A stretch of 64,000 bases of DNA from Campylobacter ureolyticus (GCF_013372225.1 NZ_CP053832.1:930001-994000), one strand, 5' to 3'. Positions 9,794-18,878 are shown, counted from the first letter of the stretch. Made by a program: numbers and translations. Notes: generated by a model not told the origin, from the sequence alone.

Positions 9794-10188
9794 ATTTTCT
9801 CTTTTATTATGTCTTTTAAAAAAATTGTTTCTAAGAAGTCATCTACTTGGTTTTGAAGAGTATTAAAAGTATTCCAAATTTGGCAATTATCACTTTTTTC
9901 ACACTCATCTTTCGATTTCGAACACTCAAAAACGCTTCCTGCATGCTTCTCGGTTTTGGAAATTATCTCTTTTAGATTAAAATCTTCCTTTGCTAGCATA
10001 AAACCACCGTTTGCACCTTTATATGAAACTAAAATTCCAGCTTTTGCTAAATTTTGCAGTATTTTAGCTAAAAAGCTTTTTGAAATATCAAGCTCCTTTG
10101 ATATAGTATCTACATCTTGTGGGCTATCTTTTTTAGCTATAAATATAAGTGAAAGCAGTGCATACTCGCTGGCTTTTGTAAAAAGCAT
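9790..10188 (-). CDS. Rrf2-family regulator with three cysteines
   Basis: A 132-residue winged-helix regulator. LFTKASEYALLSL, the helix-turn-helix ISKELDISKSFLAKILQNL and GANGGFMLAK are the standard Rrf2 N-terminal features. Three cysteines at C89, C96 and C102 (spacing Cx6Cx5C) sit where IscR and NsrR hold an iron-sulfur cluster, so it probably senses Fe-S status, NO or redox stress. It leads a two-gene operon with the DHH phosphoesterase and is divergent from rpsO. The ligand and target are inferred. Confidence 0.88.
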   Translation of the reverse strand: MLFTKASEYALLSLIFIAKKDSPQDVDTISKELDISKSFLAKILQNLAKAGILVSYKGANGGFMLAKEDFNLKEIISKTEKHAGSVFECSKSKDECEKSDNCQIWNTFNTLQNQVDDFLETIFLKDIIKEKI

Positions 10189-10346
10189 CCAAACTCCTTA
10201 AAAAAATATATTGCTATTTTAGTAAGTTTTAGCTATTAATAAGTTTAAATAAGCAAATTTTAATTATTTTTTATAAAATAAGCTTGATTTTATTTTTTTT
10301 AGGTATCATTAAAACTCATTTTAATTTAACCAGTCAGGAGGTCATT

Positions 10347-10619
10347 ATGGCTTTGGATTCGGCAAAGAAATCAGAAATAGTTGCGAAATTCGCTAAAAAA
10401 GAGAACGATACAGGTTCAACAGAAGTTCAAATAGCACTTTTAACAGCTAGAATACAAGAACTTACTTCTCACTTACAAGATAATCCTAAGGATTTCTCAT
10501 CAAGACTTGGTCTTTTGAAAATTGTAAGCAGAAGAAAAAAACTTATGAAATATCTAAAAGATAAAGATTACGATAGATATACAAAAATTGTATCTGAACT
10601 TGGTTTAAGAGATAGATAA
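10347..10619 (+). CDS. rpsO: 30S ribosomal protein S15
   Basis: S15 binds the central domain of 16S rRNA. The product [35 protein letters not shown] and GLRDR match the family, and 90 residues is normal. I chose ATG 10347 because it follows CAGGAGG with good spacing and gives the canonical N-terminus; the 21-residue upstream extension of the open frame is non-homologous leader. Monocistronic, with a strong terminator. Confidence 0.97.
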   Translation: MALDSAKKSEIVAKFAKKENDTGSTEVQIALLTARIQELTSHLQDNPKDFSSRLGLLKIVSRRKKLMKYLKDKDYDRYTKIVSELGLRDR

Positions 10620-10624
10620 ATTTT

Positions 10625-10650
10625 ATAGCCCTATTTTGGGCTATTTTTTA
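10625..10650 (+). terminator. Terminator of rpsO
   Basis: The inverted repeat ATAGCCC / GGGCTAT (10625-10631 and 10638-10644) with a 6-base loop is followed by TTTTTT, directly after the rpsO stop. Confidence 0.93.
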
Positions 10651-10662
10651 AATTTAGTATTT

Positions 10663-10908
10663 TTATAAAATCACTTTTTTATGAAATTCTTCAATAGGTA
10701 AAATTTTTAAAACAATTCTATATAATAGATAAAACAAAACAAACGTTAAAATTAAAATATAATCACTGTCTTTGTCTGTCTTTAACGCAGAAATTAAAAT
10801 AAAATTTATTAGAAATATATAAAAAATCCAAAGATATTTTACATTAAACATAAAAATCTTTTCAAATTTATTTTTTATTTTATATTCTGTATGGCAACAT
10901 TCGCACAT
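10663..10908 (-). CDS. Small zinc-ribbon membrane protein, unknown function
   Basis: An 81-residue protein beginning MCECCHTEYKIKNKF, a CxxC-type half zinc ribbon, followed by two hydrophobic helices (about 22-40 and 50-67) and a basic tail ending LPIEEFHKK. I place the start at 10908 because GGGGG lies 11 bases upstream; a further in-frame ATG at 10938 would overlap the preceding gene. It resembles the frameshifted gene at 11495-11832 (CNKCNTNY, then two helices, then FLPCNIYKK), so the two are paralogues. I recognise no function. Confidence 0.6.
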   Translation of the reverse strand: MCECCHTEYKIKNKFEKIFMFNVKYLWIFYIFLINFILISALKTDKDSDYILILTFVLFYLLYRIVLKILPIEEFHKKVIL

Positions 10909-10912
10909 GCTT

Positions 10913-11479
10913 TTATAAACCCCCAAAAATATCAGCAATTAAAGAACCACTAATATCAAACTTTCTTCCATCAACACCATTTTCTAAGTATGTTTTAAAA
11001 AGTTCATAGTTATCAAAATTATAGGCAATCTTTAGGAGATTAAACATATTTTCATTTTCTAAAAGTCTTAAATCAGCACCTTCTAAGATTAATTTTTTTG
11101 TTAATTCTATAGATAAATTTTCATCCTGATGTGATTTAAAGGCAATAACATAAGCTAATATTTCTTTTAATCCTTTTGTAGATAAATCTGCTTCTTTTCT
11201 TATCAATAAATTTATAATTTCCAAATTTAACCTATCTTTTTCCGTGGATAAAAGATATGGAATTGCCGCGATACCATTGCTATTTCCTAAATTTACAAGC
11301 TTTGGATTTTTATCAAGCATGGCTTTAACTTTATCGTAATCATCAGCCATTATAGCTTTGCATAATTCATCAACTTGTTTAGTTAAATTTTGGTCTTGTA
11401 AGGTAGTTTTATCATCTTTTATAGTATCTGCAAAGTTAAAACTTAATATTAAAGATATAAAAAATATTGCTTTAAAAAT
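10913..11479 (-). CDS. Ankyrin-type secreted protein with no canonical start codon
   Basis: The open frame runs on upstream of the only ATG (11350) through LCKAIMADDYDKVKAMLDK and a clear signal peptide, FKAIFFISLILSFNFA. No ATG, GTG or TTG exists between that peptide and the upstream in-frame stop at 11495. An ATT at 11479 lies six bases after AAAAGGA and is the best candidate start. ATT starts are known but rare, so the start may instead have been lost by mutation. The body has helix-pair repeats such as NLEIINLLIRKEADL and IELTKKLILEGADL typical of ankyrin-like proteins. Translation from 11350 alone would give a cytosolic remnant. Confidence 0.5.
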   Translation of the reverse strand: MFKAIFFISLILSFNFADTIKDDKTTLQDQNLTKQVDELCKAIMADDYDKVKAMLDKNPKLVNLGNSNGIAAIPYLLSTEKDRLNLEIINLLIRKEADLSTKGLKEILAYVIAFKSHQDENLSIELTKKLILEGADLRLLENENMFNLLKIAYNFDNYELFKTYLENGVDGRKFDISGSLIADIFGGL

Positions 11480-11494
11480 TTTTATTCCTTTTGT

Positions 11495-11832
11495 TTAAAT
11501 TTTATTCTCATCTTTTTTATATATATTACAAGGCAAAAATCCAATAAACAATCTATAACCTATATAAAAAATTAAAATAGCAATTAACCAAATTTCTCCA
11601 CCAAAACTAATTGGCGATATATAATCTATTACCGTAACAATCAAAAATATATGTATAGGCAATAAATATAATACACACAAACTCAAAAATATTGCAATAA
11701 AATAATTTATGCCATAGTTTGTATTGCATTTATTGCAAACAAACCCCCAGCTTCCAAAAATATACTCTTTTATAGAATTACATTTTTTATTTTATTTCCA
11801 CAAACTTCACATTTTTTGTAAAGAAATCCCAT
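11495..11832 (-). pseudogene. Frameshifted zinc-ribbon membrane protein
   Basis: A gene starting ATG 11832 (AAGGA seven bases upstream) reads MGFLYKKCEVCGNKIKNVIL then stops at 11770. Shifting frame at a run of six A (11783-11788 on the plus strand) gives a continuous protein: CEVCGNKIK, then KKCNSIKEYIFGSWGFVCNKCNTNYG, then two membrane helices and FLPCNIYKKDENKI. Four or more cysteines form a zinc ribbon split by the shift. It is a paralogue of the gene at 10663-10908. The shift may be decay, homopolymer phase variation or a sequencing error. Confidence 0.65.
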
Positions 11833-11871
11833 TTGTTTTTTCCTTAGGCTGCAAATTTATAATTTTGTTTT

Positions 11872-12579
11872 TTAATTCTTAATCGCCATAAATGATGCAA
11901 AATTTCCCCATTTAAATATAGTTTCTATTACTTTAAATCCAGTATCTTTTAATAATTTTTTATTTTCATCTTCACTAAATGGTATAAGAACATTTTCTAA
12001 AGCTTGTCGTTTTTGAGCAATCTCATATTTTGAATAGCCATTTTTTTCTTTATATTCTTCATAAATTTCTATCATATTTTTAGATAGCTTTTTATCTTCA
12101 TAAAGAAGCTTTTCACTAAGTATTAAAATTCCACCCTCTTCTAGTCCATCATATATTTTTTTTATAAAATTTACTCTTTTTAAAGGGCGAATAAATTGTA
12201 AAGTATAGTTTAAAATAACAGCATTGACACTATTAAACTCAAAAGTTAATGCATCTGCTTCTATAAATTCAACCTTACTTCCATACGCTTTTGCTTTATT
12301 TTTTGCAATTTCTTGCATAGCTTTTGAATTATCAACTCCACAAAGTCTAAATTTTGGATTTTTTTCAAATAGTTTAAAAAGCAAAGCACCAGTTGAGCAA
12401 CCAAGATCAATTATAAAAGCTTGACTGTCTAAATATTTTACTAAAATTTGAGTTATTAAATTTGATGAAACATCATAAAATGGTACCGATCTACTTATCA
12501 TATCATCAAACACACTTGCAACATTTTCATCAAATTCAAATTGTTTTAAAATTGGCTGTTTAAAAATTTCATCTTTCAC
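11872..12579 (-). CDS. cmoA: Carboxy-SAM synthase CmoA
   Basis: CmoA makes carboxy-S-adenosylmethionine from SAM and prephenate, used by CmoB to modify uridine-34 of tRNAs to cmo5U. The Rossmann SAM motif IIDLGCSTGALLF, the N-terminal FDENVASVFDDMISRSVPFY and the C-terminal KWGNFASFMAIK match the family; 235 residues is normal. It is the last gene of the long minus-strand operon; its start overlaps the ribF stop by 4 bases. No cmoB is in this window. Confidence 0.93.
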   Translation of the reverse strand: MKDEIFKQPILKQFEFDENVASVFDDMISRSVPFYDVSSNLITQILVKYLDSQAFIIDLGCSTGALLFKLFEKNPKFRLCGVDNSKAMQEIAKNKAKAYGSKVEFIEADALTFEFNSVNAVILNYTLQFIRPLKRVNFIKKIYDGLEEGGILILSEKLLYEDKKLSKNMIEIYEEYKEKNGYSKYEIAQKRQALENVLIPFSEDENKKLLKDTGFKVIETIFKWGNFASFMAIKN

Positions 12580-13394
12580 AATTCATCCTTTTTTAAAATA
12601 TCTTGTGCTTTTAATATATCTTTTGAAATTTGAAATTTTAACTCATTTAGGTTTTCAAATTTTTTGTTATCTCTTATAAAATCTTTAAATTTTATTGTGA
12701 TTTTACAATTTATTCTATCTTCATTAAATGGCTCTATTATATGTGTTTCAACACTAAATTTATCATCTGTTGAAAGCCTATTTCCTATAAAAGTAACACT
12801 TTTAAAGTCTTTGTTATTTAGATTTGTAAAAGTTGCATAAACACCATTTTTTGGTAAAAAATAGTTGCTTGTATCTAAATTTAGAGTTGAAAAAAGCTCT
12901 TTTTTACCTAAACCTTGACCTTTTATCAAATCTCCTTTTATTTCATAAACTCTATCTAGTAGCAAATTTGCCATTTTTATATTAGCTTTTTTTAAAAATT
13001 CCCTTATTCTTTCACTATGAACTGAAATATTATTAATCTTTTTTTCATTAACTATAACAACTTCACCATCAAAAATATTTTTTAAAAAAATAGCATCCGC
13101 ACTTCTGTTTTTTCCAAATTTAAAGTCATATCCAACAACTATTTTTTTTAAATTTACAAACTCATTTTTTAAAAGCTTTATAAACTCTTCTGGACTCAGA
13201 TTTTTAATATCATTAATGTTTTTATAAAAAATAGGTAAATTTATAAAAGACTCTCTTTTTGGAGTTAGTTTTAATCCATCATTTTCAATGACTAAAATTC
13301 CACCATCATAGCAATGTGAAAAAAGAGTTTTGTGACCTAAGTGAATGCCATCAAAATGTCCAATAGCAAGAGATTTTATTTTTGATTTATCCAT
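12576..13394 (-). CDS. ribF: Riboflavin kinase / FAD synthetase
   Basis: This bifunctional enzyme converts riboflavin to FMN and FAD. The adenylyltransferase motif AIGHFDGIHLGH is at the N-terminus and the flavokinase part begins at KGDLIKGQGLGKKELFSTLNL, ending in the usual helical region. At 272 residues it is shorter than the E. coli enzyme (about 313), as in other epsilonproteobacteria. The flavokinase PTxN motif reads STLN here. It overlaps the lipocalin gene by 19 bases and cmoA by 4. Confidence 0.92.
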   Translation of the reverse strand: MDKSKIKSLAIGHFDGIHLGHKTLFSHCYDGGILVIENDGLKLTPKRESFINLPIFYKNINDIKNLSPEEFIKLLKNEFVNLKKIVVGYDFKFGKNRSADAIFLKNIFDGEVVIVNEKKINNISVHSERIREFLKKANIKMANLLLDRVYEIKGDLIKGQGLGKKELFSTLNLDTSNYFLPKNGVYATFTNLNNKDFKSVTFIGNRLSTDDKFSVETHIIEPFNEDRINCKITIKFKDFIRDNKKFENLNELKFQISKDILKAQDILKKDEL

Positions 13395-13915
13395 TTAATA
13401 TCTTCAACATTATAGCCATCTTTTTTGGCATTTTCTAAATAAATTGCTTCAATTAATGCTGGAATTTGCTTAGTTCTTGATAATATATAAAGCTTTTTAT
13501 GATCTTTTCCATAAATTAAAGCATATTTATAAGCATCTATTTTTACTATATAAAGTGGCTCATAAACAAGCCCAAATTTTGAAATTTCAATCATACTTTT
13601 ATTATCATCTAAACCAAATCTTGCCTTATATTCATCTTTTACAACTTTGTCATCTTTTGCAGTAGAACTTTTTATAACCTTTATCTCATTATTATATACG
13701 CTGAAATTTATAGTTGAATTTGTTAAATTTGCATCATTCATAGAAGCTATTTCATACCAAGTTCCACTAAATTTATAGATATCAAAGTCCCCTTTTATAA
13801 CTCTTTTTGGTGTAGTTAAATTTGTATTATTACAGCCACTTAGTAAAATTAAAGCTGTAAAGCATACTAATAAACCCCTATTTTTTAAAAAGGTAAAAAT
13901 ACTCTTCATTTCCAT
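13376..13915 (-). CDS. Outer-membrane lipocalin lipoprotein (Blc-like)
   Basis: A 179-residue lipoprotein: signal sequence with lipobox LLSGC (C28), then a lipocalin barrel. FSGTWYEIAS (50-59) is the GxW first-strand signature, and YALIYGKDHKKLYILSRT is the typical Blc C-terminal signature. Family members bind fatty acids or lysophospholipids at the outer membrane; there is no strong sorting signal against the outer membrane after Cys28 (NN). It overlaps tlyA upstream by 38 bases and ribF downstream by 19. AAAAGGA supports ATG 13915. Confidence 0.87.
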   Translation of the reverse strand: MEMKSIFTFLKNRGLLVCFTALILLSGCNNTNLTTPKRVIKGDFDIYKFSGTWYEIASMNDANLTNSTINFSVYNNEIKVIKSSTAKDDKVVKDEYKARFGLDDNKSMIEISKFGLVYEPLYIVKIDAYKYALIYGKDHKKLYILSRTKQIPALIEAIYLENAKKDGYNVEDIKWINQK

Positions 13916-14576
13916 TTTTTCCTTTTAGTTTTGATTTTTCTTTTTTAAGCATTATAAGTCCTTGTTTTGCAGCATTTAGTTCAAATTTGTTCATAGCTTT
14001 TAAAATAGCTTTTTCATCTAAAACCCTGCCCTTTTTATCTCTTTTTGCCTCCACGCCAACTTCAAATTGTGGTTTAAATAAAATTATAGCAAACTCTGTA
14101 AAAAGCTTTGATAGTTTTTCAATTACTAAATTTAATGAAATAAAACTTATATCACAAGTTAAAATATCAAAAATTTCTTTATTTTCAAAGTTTTTTATAT
14201 CTAAATTTTCATAAACAAAAACTCTTTCATCTTTTTTTAATTTTTCATCTAATTGGTTTGTTCCAACATCAACACCAACAACTTTTTTGACATCATTTTT
14301 AAGTAAAATCTGTATAAAACCTCCAGTAGAGCTGCCAACATCAATAACTGTTTTATTCTTTAAATCTAAATCAGTATCTTTTAGAAATTCTTTAAGCTTA
14401 AAAGCTGCACGAGAGACATAAATTTCACTCATTATTTCAACTTTTGCATTATCAATATCTAAGCTATTTTTTTCTAAAAGCTCACCATTTATTAAAATTT
14501 TTTTATCTTTTATAAATTCACTTGCTTTGTTTCTGCTTATATTTAAAGCATTTGCTACATACAAATCAGCTCTCAT
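13878..14576 (-). CDS. tlyA: TlyA rRNA 2'-O-methyltransferase
   Basis: TlyA methylates ribose at cytidine 1920 of 23S rRNA; the short Campylobacter form (TlyA-I) is known to do only this, and it affects capreomycin susceptibility. An S4 domain (about 1-60, MRADLYVANALNISRNKASEFI) precedes an FtsJ-like domain with TVIDVGSSTGGF near 78-90 and a C-terminal GNEEYFYLFK. At 232 residues it is of the short type. It lies nine bases after ligA in the operon. Older names as haemolysin are misleading. Confidence 0.92.
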   Translation of the reverse strand: MRADLYVANALNISRNKASEFIKDKKILINGELLEKNSLDIDNAKVEIMSEIYVSRAAFKLKEFLKDTDLDLKNKTVIDVGSSTGGFIQILLKNDVKKVVGVDVGTNQLDEKLKKDERVFVYENLDIKNFENKEIFDILTCDISFISLNLVIEKLSKLFTEFAIILFKPQFEVGVEAKRDKKGRVLDEKAILKAMNKFELNAAKQGLIMLKKEKSKLKGKNGNEEYFYLFKK

Positions 14577-14585
14577 TTTTACTCT

Positions 14586-16535
14586 TTAAAACTCACTTTC
14601 TAAAAGCTTTAAAAACTCACTCTCATCTATAACTTTAACACCAAGTTTTAATGCGTTTTCTAATTTGCTTCCAGCTTCACTTCCGCAAAGCAAAAAATCA
14701 GTTTTTTTAGAAACAGAGTTTGTAACTTTTGCACCATTTTCTAAAAGTAAATCTTTAAAATAATCCCTGCTTTTACTTAAAGTTCCAGTTATGACAACAG
14801 TTTTATTGTTAAATACACTATTTTTAGTTTCAAAAACTGATGGTTTAGGGTTTATGATATTGGTTAAATTTATAATTTTTTCTATATTTGTTTCTATAAA
14901 CTCAACCAAACTCTCAGCCATTGCTTCCCCAAAGCCATCAAGATTTAAAAAATCATCTTTTTTAGCATCAATCCACTTTAATCCAAAACTTTCATCCAGT
15001 TTTTTTGCTGCAACTTCGCCTATATGTTCAATCCCCAAAGAAGTTATAAAACGGTAAAGCGGAGAGTTTTTAGAACTATTAATAGCATTTAGTAAATTTG
15101 CAATTTTTTTATCTTTAAAGCCTTCTAGATTTTCTAAATCTTCTTTTTTTAGATTATAAATATCTGGAATTTTTGCTATTTTTCCCTCTTCAAAAAGTGT
15201 TTTTACGATAGCTTCACCAAGTCCGTCTATATTCATGCACTTTTTAGAAGCAAAATAAATAAGTGAGTTTATAACCCTTGCTTTACAATCAAGATTTTGA
15301 CACTTTACAAACACACCCTCATCAAGTAGATGCGAACCACAAACTGGACAAGTTGTAGGGCGTGAAATTTCTGTCTGGCTTCCATCTCGCCTGTCTTTAT
15401 AAACACTTGTTATTTTTGGTATTACATCGCCACTTCTTATAATATTTACAAAATCATTTTTCATAAGTCCTAGGCGTTTTATCTCGTCAAAATTATGAAG
15501 AGTTGCATTTTTTACAATAGCACCATCTATTTCAACTGGCTCTAAAACTCCAACTGGAGTTACCACCCCACTTCTTCCAACCTGCAAAGCAATATCTTTT
15601 AGTCTTGTTACTTTTTCAACTGCTTTAAATTTATAAGCCACCATAAATTTTGGAAATTTAACAGTATATCCAAGTTCTTGACATTTTGAAAGCAGATTTA
15701 TTCTTATGACCATTCCATCCATTAAGATCTCTTTATCATCTCTTTTTGCGACTAAATCATCATAAGCTTTTGTAATTTCATTTTTAGTTTTACAAACTCT
15801 TATAAAACTATCTTGTAAAAAACCAAGTTTTCTAATGAAACTCATAATCTCAAAATGAGTTTTTAAACCTAGTTCATTATAGCCTGCATCCCAAGGGATA
15901 AATTTAAGTTTTCTTTTAGCAACAATACTGCTATCAAGTTGTCTTAGGCTTCCAGCTGCTGCATTTCTAGGATTTGCCAATGGAAGTTCACCGTTTTTTG
16001 AACGCTCTAAATTTAACTCGTCAAAATCACTTTTTGATATTACAACTTCACCTCTTATCTCTATTTTTCCTGTGTAGTCAATCTTTAATGGAATACTTTT
16101 TATAACTTTTGCATTTTGTGTTACATCTTCGCCAATTACTCCATCGCCTCTTGTTGCAGCACTTTTTAAAATGCCATTTTCATAGAGTAAATTTAGACTT
16201 GCTCCATCAAATTTTGGCTCACAATAAAACTCAAATCCGGATTTTTCACCTCTTTTTAGCCAAGATATTAGTTCATCATCGTTAAAAATATCTTCCATAG
16301 ACCACATTTGATTAATGTGAGCTAGTTTTTCAAACCCATCGCTTATAGCTCCGCCTATTTTTTGTGTTGGAGAGTACTCTAAAATTTCACTTTTGTTTTG
16401 TGATTCATACTCTAAGACTTTATTATAAAGACTATCATACTCTTCATCACTTGCCAAAGGGGCATCTTCTGTGTAATATGCCCTAGCCCATAAATTAAGT
16501 AAATCAATTGCTTTTATATACTCATCTATTGTCAT
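14586..16535 (-). CDS. ligA: NAD-dependent DNA ligase
   Basis: LigA seals nicks in replication and repair using NAD. 649 residues with the adenylation lysine in YCEPKFDGAS (K108), an OB fold, a four-cysteine zinc finger (CPVCG and CQNLDCKARV), helix-hairpin-helix motifs and a C-terminal BRCT domain beginning FNNKTVVITGTL. It is complete and of usual length. It sits between folP and tlyA with short gaps (21 and 9 bases). Confidence 0.97.
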   Translation of the reverse strand: MTIDEYIKAIDLLNLWARAYYTEDAPLASDEEYDSLYNKVLEYESQNKSEILEYSPTQKIGGAISDGFEKLAHINQMWSMEDIFNDDELISWLKRGEKSGFEFYCEPKFDGASLNLLYENGILKSAATRGDGVIGEDVTQNAKVIKSIPLKIDYTGKIEIRGEVVISKSDFDELNLERSKNGELPLANPRNAAAGSLRQLDSSIVAKRKLKFIPWDAGYNELGLKTHFEIMSFIRKLGFLQDSFIRVCKTKNEITKAYDDLVAKRDDKEILMDGMVIRINLLSKCQELGYTVKFPKFMVAYKFKAVEKVTRLKDIALQVGRSGVVTPVGVLEPVEIDGAIVKNATLHNFDEIKRLGLMKNDFVNIIRSGDVIPKITSVYKDRRDGSQTEISRPTTCPVCGSHLLDEGVFVKCQNLDCKARVINSLIYFASKKCMNIDGLGEAIVKTLFEEGKIAKIPDIYNLKKEDLENLEGFKDKKIANLLNAINSSKNSPLYRFITSLGIEHIGEVAAKKLDESFGLKWIDAKKDDFLNLDGFGEAMAESLVEFIETNIEKIINLTNIINPKPSVFETKNSVFNNKTVVITGTLSKSRDYFKDLLLENGAKVTNSVSKKTDFLLCGSEAGSKLENALKLGVKVIDESEFLKLLESEF

Positions 16536-16556
16536 GTTATCACCAAAATATATTTT

Positions 16557-17693
16557 TTACCAAATAGATATTTTATTCATCGCTTCATGTAATTTAAACA
16601 TTTGAGAATGTTCAAAAACATCATGTGTTCTTATTATGGTTGCACCATTTTCATAAGCCTTTAGGTGCAGATATAAACTTCCTGCAAGTCGCTCATCAAC
16701 TTCGCTTTTAGAATAATAATTTATTACGCTTTTTCTACTTGCCCCTACAAAAAGTGGCAAATTAAAATGTAAAAAATGCTCTAAATGTTTGATTAAAAAA
16801 AGATTATCACTTGCACTTTTGCCAAAACCAATACCTGGATCAAGCACAATATCTTTAACACCATAACTATAAATTTCATCTAATTTAACTTTAAAAAATT
16901 CATCAATTTCATCTATCAAATCATCGTATTTAGGATCTTTTTGCATATTTGTAGGATCACCTTTCATGTGCATTAAAGAGTAAGTTGCGTTGTATTTTTT
17001 TGCCAATTTACAAAGACTTAAATCAGCACTTATATCATTTATAAAAGTAAAACCCTGATTTAGAGCATATTCAAGGCAGTATTCATCAAAACTATCAAGG
17101 CTAAATTTTGCTTTTTCATATAAATTCAGTTTATAAATTTCACTAATAATATCTTTTATTCTTCTAAATTCTTCATCTCTTCCACAATATTTACTTCCTG
17201 GTCTACTAGAAACTCCTCCTAAATCAATATAGCTTGCACCATCATTAATTTGTTTTTCGATTCTTTGTATTCCAGTTTTTGTATTTACTCTACTTGCTTT
17301 ATTAAAACTATCTTCATTTATATTTACAACACCCATTATTTCGGGTTTTTTCGGTTTTATAAAATCTTTTCTTATAAATTTAGATAGATTTTTTAAACCA
17401 AAATCTTGCAAAGCTTCTTTTTTAGCCAAATTAGCAAGTTGCTTATCATTAGCTATTAAAAGTGCGTTCCCAGCGCCTTGCCCTAAAATCGCACTTCTTT
17501 GACAAACAAGCTCCGCGCCAATACTTAAAGCATCTTGCTTCAATATATTTGCAGCTGGTGCTTTTAAATCTTTTATATAAAAAAAGTTTAAATTTGCCTT
17601 TTTTTGCATTAACTTTTTACCAACTTTTTCAGGTTTTATACTCTTGCAAATTTCACTAAAATTTGTTTTATTGTTTATTTTAAATATTTTCAA
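16557..17693 (-). CDS. folP: Dihydropteroate synthase
   Basis: FolP condenses p-aminobenzoate with the pterin pyrophosphate in folate synthesis and is the sulfonamide target. The barrel starts around residue 125 with PEIMGVVNINEDSF, then YIDLGGVSSRPGS, DPGIGFGKS and VGASRKS. About 120 residues precede it, an N-terminal extension that Campylobacter FolP proteins share. The start is one of two nearby TTG codons; I prefer 17693 because AGGAG is six bases upstream, while it abuts the one at 17699. Confidence 0.93.
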   Translation of the reverse strand: MKIFKINNKTNFSEICKSIKPEKVGKKLMQKKANLNFFYIKDLKAPAANILKQDALSIGAELVCQRSAILGQGAGNALLIANDKQLANLAKKEALQDFGLKNLSKFIRKDFIKPKKPEIMGVVNINEDSFNKASRVNTKTGIQRIEKQINDGASYIDLGGVSSRPGSKYCGRDEEFRRIKDIISEIYKLNLYEKAKFSLDSFDEYCLEYALNQGFTFINDISADLSLCKLAKKYNATYSLMHMKGDPTNMQKDPKYDDLIDEIDEFFKVKLDEIYSYGVKDIVLDPGIGFGKSASDNLFLIKHLEHFLHFNLPLFVGASRKSVINYYSKSEVDERLAGSLYLHLKAYENGATIIRTHDVFEHSQMFKLHEAMNKISIW

Positions 17694-17721
17694 TTTCAAC
17701 TCCTAAAAATTTATAATGTTT

Positions 17722-18339
17722 TCATATCTTTTTAGCATCACTTATCATAAGTAAAAGTGGTGTTAAAACAGCCCTTGCTTTGGTATTTAAATTTATCAAA
17801 ATCATAAGTTTATTGATATGATTTAACTCATTTTGATTAAATTTAATGCCTTGCTCAAAACACTCTTTTACTATGGCATGAAGTAAATTTTTTAAACCAA
17901 CTCTATCAAGAACGCCCTCTTTTTCAAGTTTAATTTGCTTGTTTAAAAAGTTATTTATATCATTTAAGCTTAAATTTCTCAAATTTAACCCAGTTTTTGG
18001 TAAAATTTCTTTAATAAAATGATTTTCTATAATAAGCCTTGATCTAATAGTCGGTAAAAATACATTTTTACTATTACTAATTAAAATAAACTCAATATTC
18101 TTAGGAGTATTTTCTAAAATTAAAAGAAGTGAATTTTGTGCTTCAGTTCTAAATTTATGTCCTATTAAAACTATAATTTTTTGCTCTTTTTCTGATATAT
18201 AGGCTTCATCTTTTGCAGCGTTAGTATCCTCTAGTAAAATTTCACTTTTTTCAAATATTCTTAAATTATTTCTTCCAAATTTATTAATTAAATTTGATTT
18301 AATAAGCTCAAAATCTCTACAAATTATGATTTTATTCAA
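17722..18339 (-). CDS. holB: DNA polymerase III delta' subunit (short form)
   Basis: HolB is part of the clamp loader. This protein has only 205 residues against about 330 in E. coli and lacks the extended C-terminal domain; epsilonproteobacterial HolB is short in general. LLLILENTPKNIEFILISNS and LPTIRSRL are the recognisable clamp-loader motifs (the SRC region reads SRL). It has no intact Walker A, as expected of delta'. Its start overlaps the hobA stop by 4 bases, putting two replication proteins side by side. Confidence 0.88.
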   Translation of the reverse strand: MNKIIICRDFELIKSNLINKFGRNNLRIFEKSEILLEDTNAAKDEAYISEKEQKIIVLIGHKFRTEAQNSLLLILENTPKNIEFILISNSKNVFLPTIRSRLIIENHFIKEILPKTGLNLRNLSLNDINNFLNKQIKLEKEGVLDRVGLKNLLHAIVKECFEQGIKFNQNELNHINKLMILINLNTKARAVLTPLLLMISDAKKI

Positions 18340-18878
18340 AGTACTATCTCATCAAATAAAGCTGCACTAATACTTGAGTTAAAAAGCTTAAAAAGTTGAA
18401 TTAATTTAATGTCTAAATTTTCATCTTTACCATCAAGATAAAAAGCATTTTCACTATGCTCATCAATCAACCACATATAGCTATTTTCATTACTTTTTGC
18501 AATTTGCGAAAAAGATGTTCCGCCACGACCTATATAAAAAAATAGATATCCTTTTGGAAAAGCGAGACTAAGCATATCATCAAGTAGTTCAACACCCTCC
18601 TTTGTGTTTATTTCATCCAAATTTGCAAACATTGAACGAAGTGAAAAAAATGGCAAAATTGGTCTTTCATTATCGCTTTTATTAATATTTGTTAAAAAAT
18701 ATCTCTCAAACCAACTTCTTTGCTCGTCACAAAAAACTAAAAAAGCAACCCCATCAAGTAAAAATCTTATCCTTGATGCGGTTAATGGAGACCACTCTTC
18801 TCTTCTATCTTCCATCCACGCCGACATCAAGGCGTCTTTTCTAATTTTTGTTAAACTCCACTTATAAAGATCTTGCAT
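18336..18878 (-). CDS. hobA: DnaA-binding initiation factor HobA
   Basis: HobA is an epsilonproteobacterial protein that binds DnaA domain I and promotes its assembly at the origin, the structural counterpart of E. coli DiaA. The start MQDLYKWSLTKIRKDALMSAWMEDRR-like region (cited in part: LYKWSLTKIRKD, SAWMEDRREEW) and FFYIGRGGTSFSQIAKS are characteristic. 180 residues is normal. It overlaps lysC upstream by one base and holB downstream. Confidence 0.93.
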   Translation of the reverse strand: MQDLYKWSLTKIRKDALMSAWMEDRREEWSPLTASRIRFLLDGVAFLVFCDEQRSWFERYFLTNINKSDNERPILPFFSLRSMFANLDEINTKEGVELLDDMLSLAFPKGYLFFYIGRGGTSFSQIAKSNENSYMWLIDEHSENAFYLDGKDENLDIKLIQLFKLFNSSISAALFDEIVL

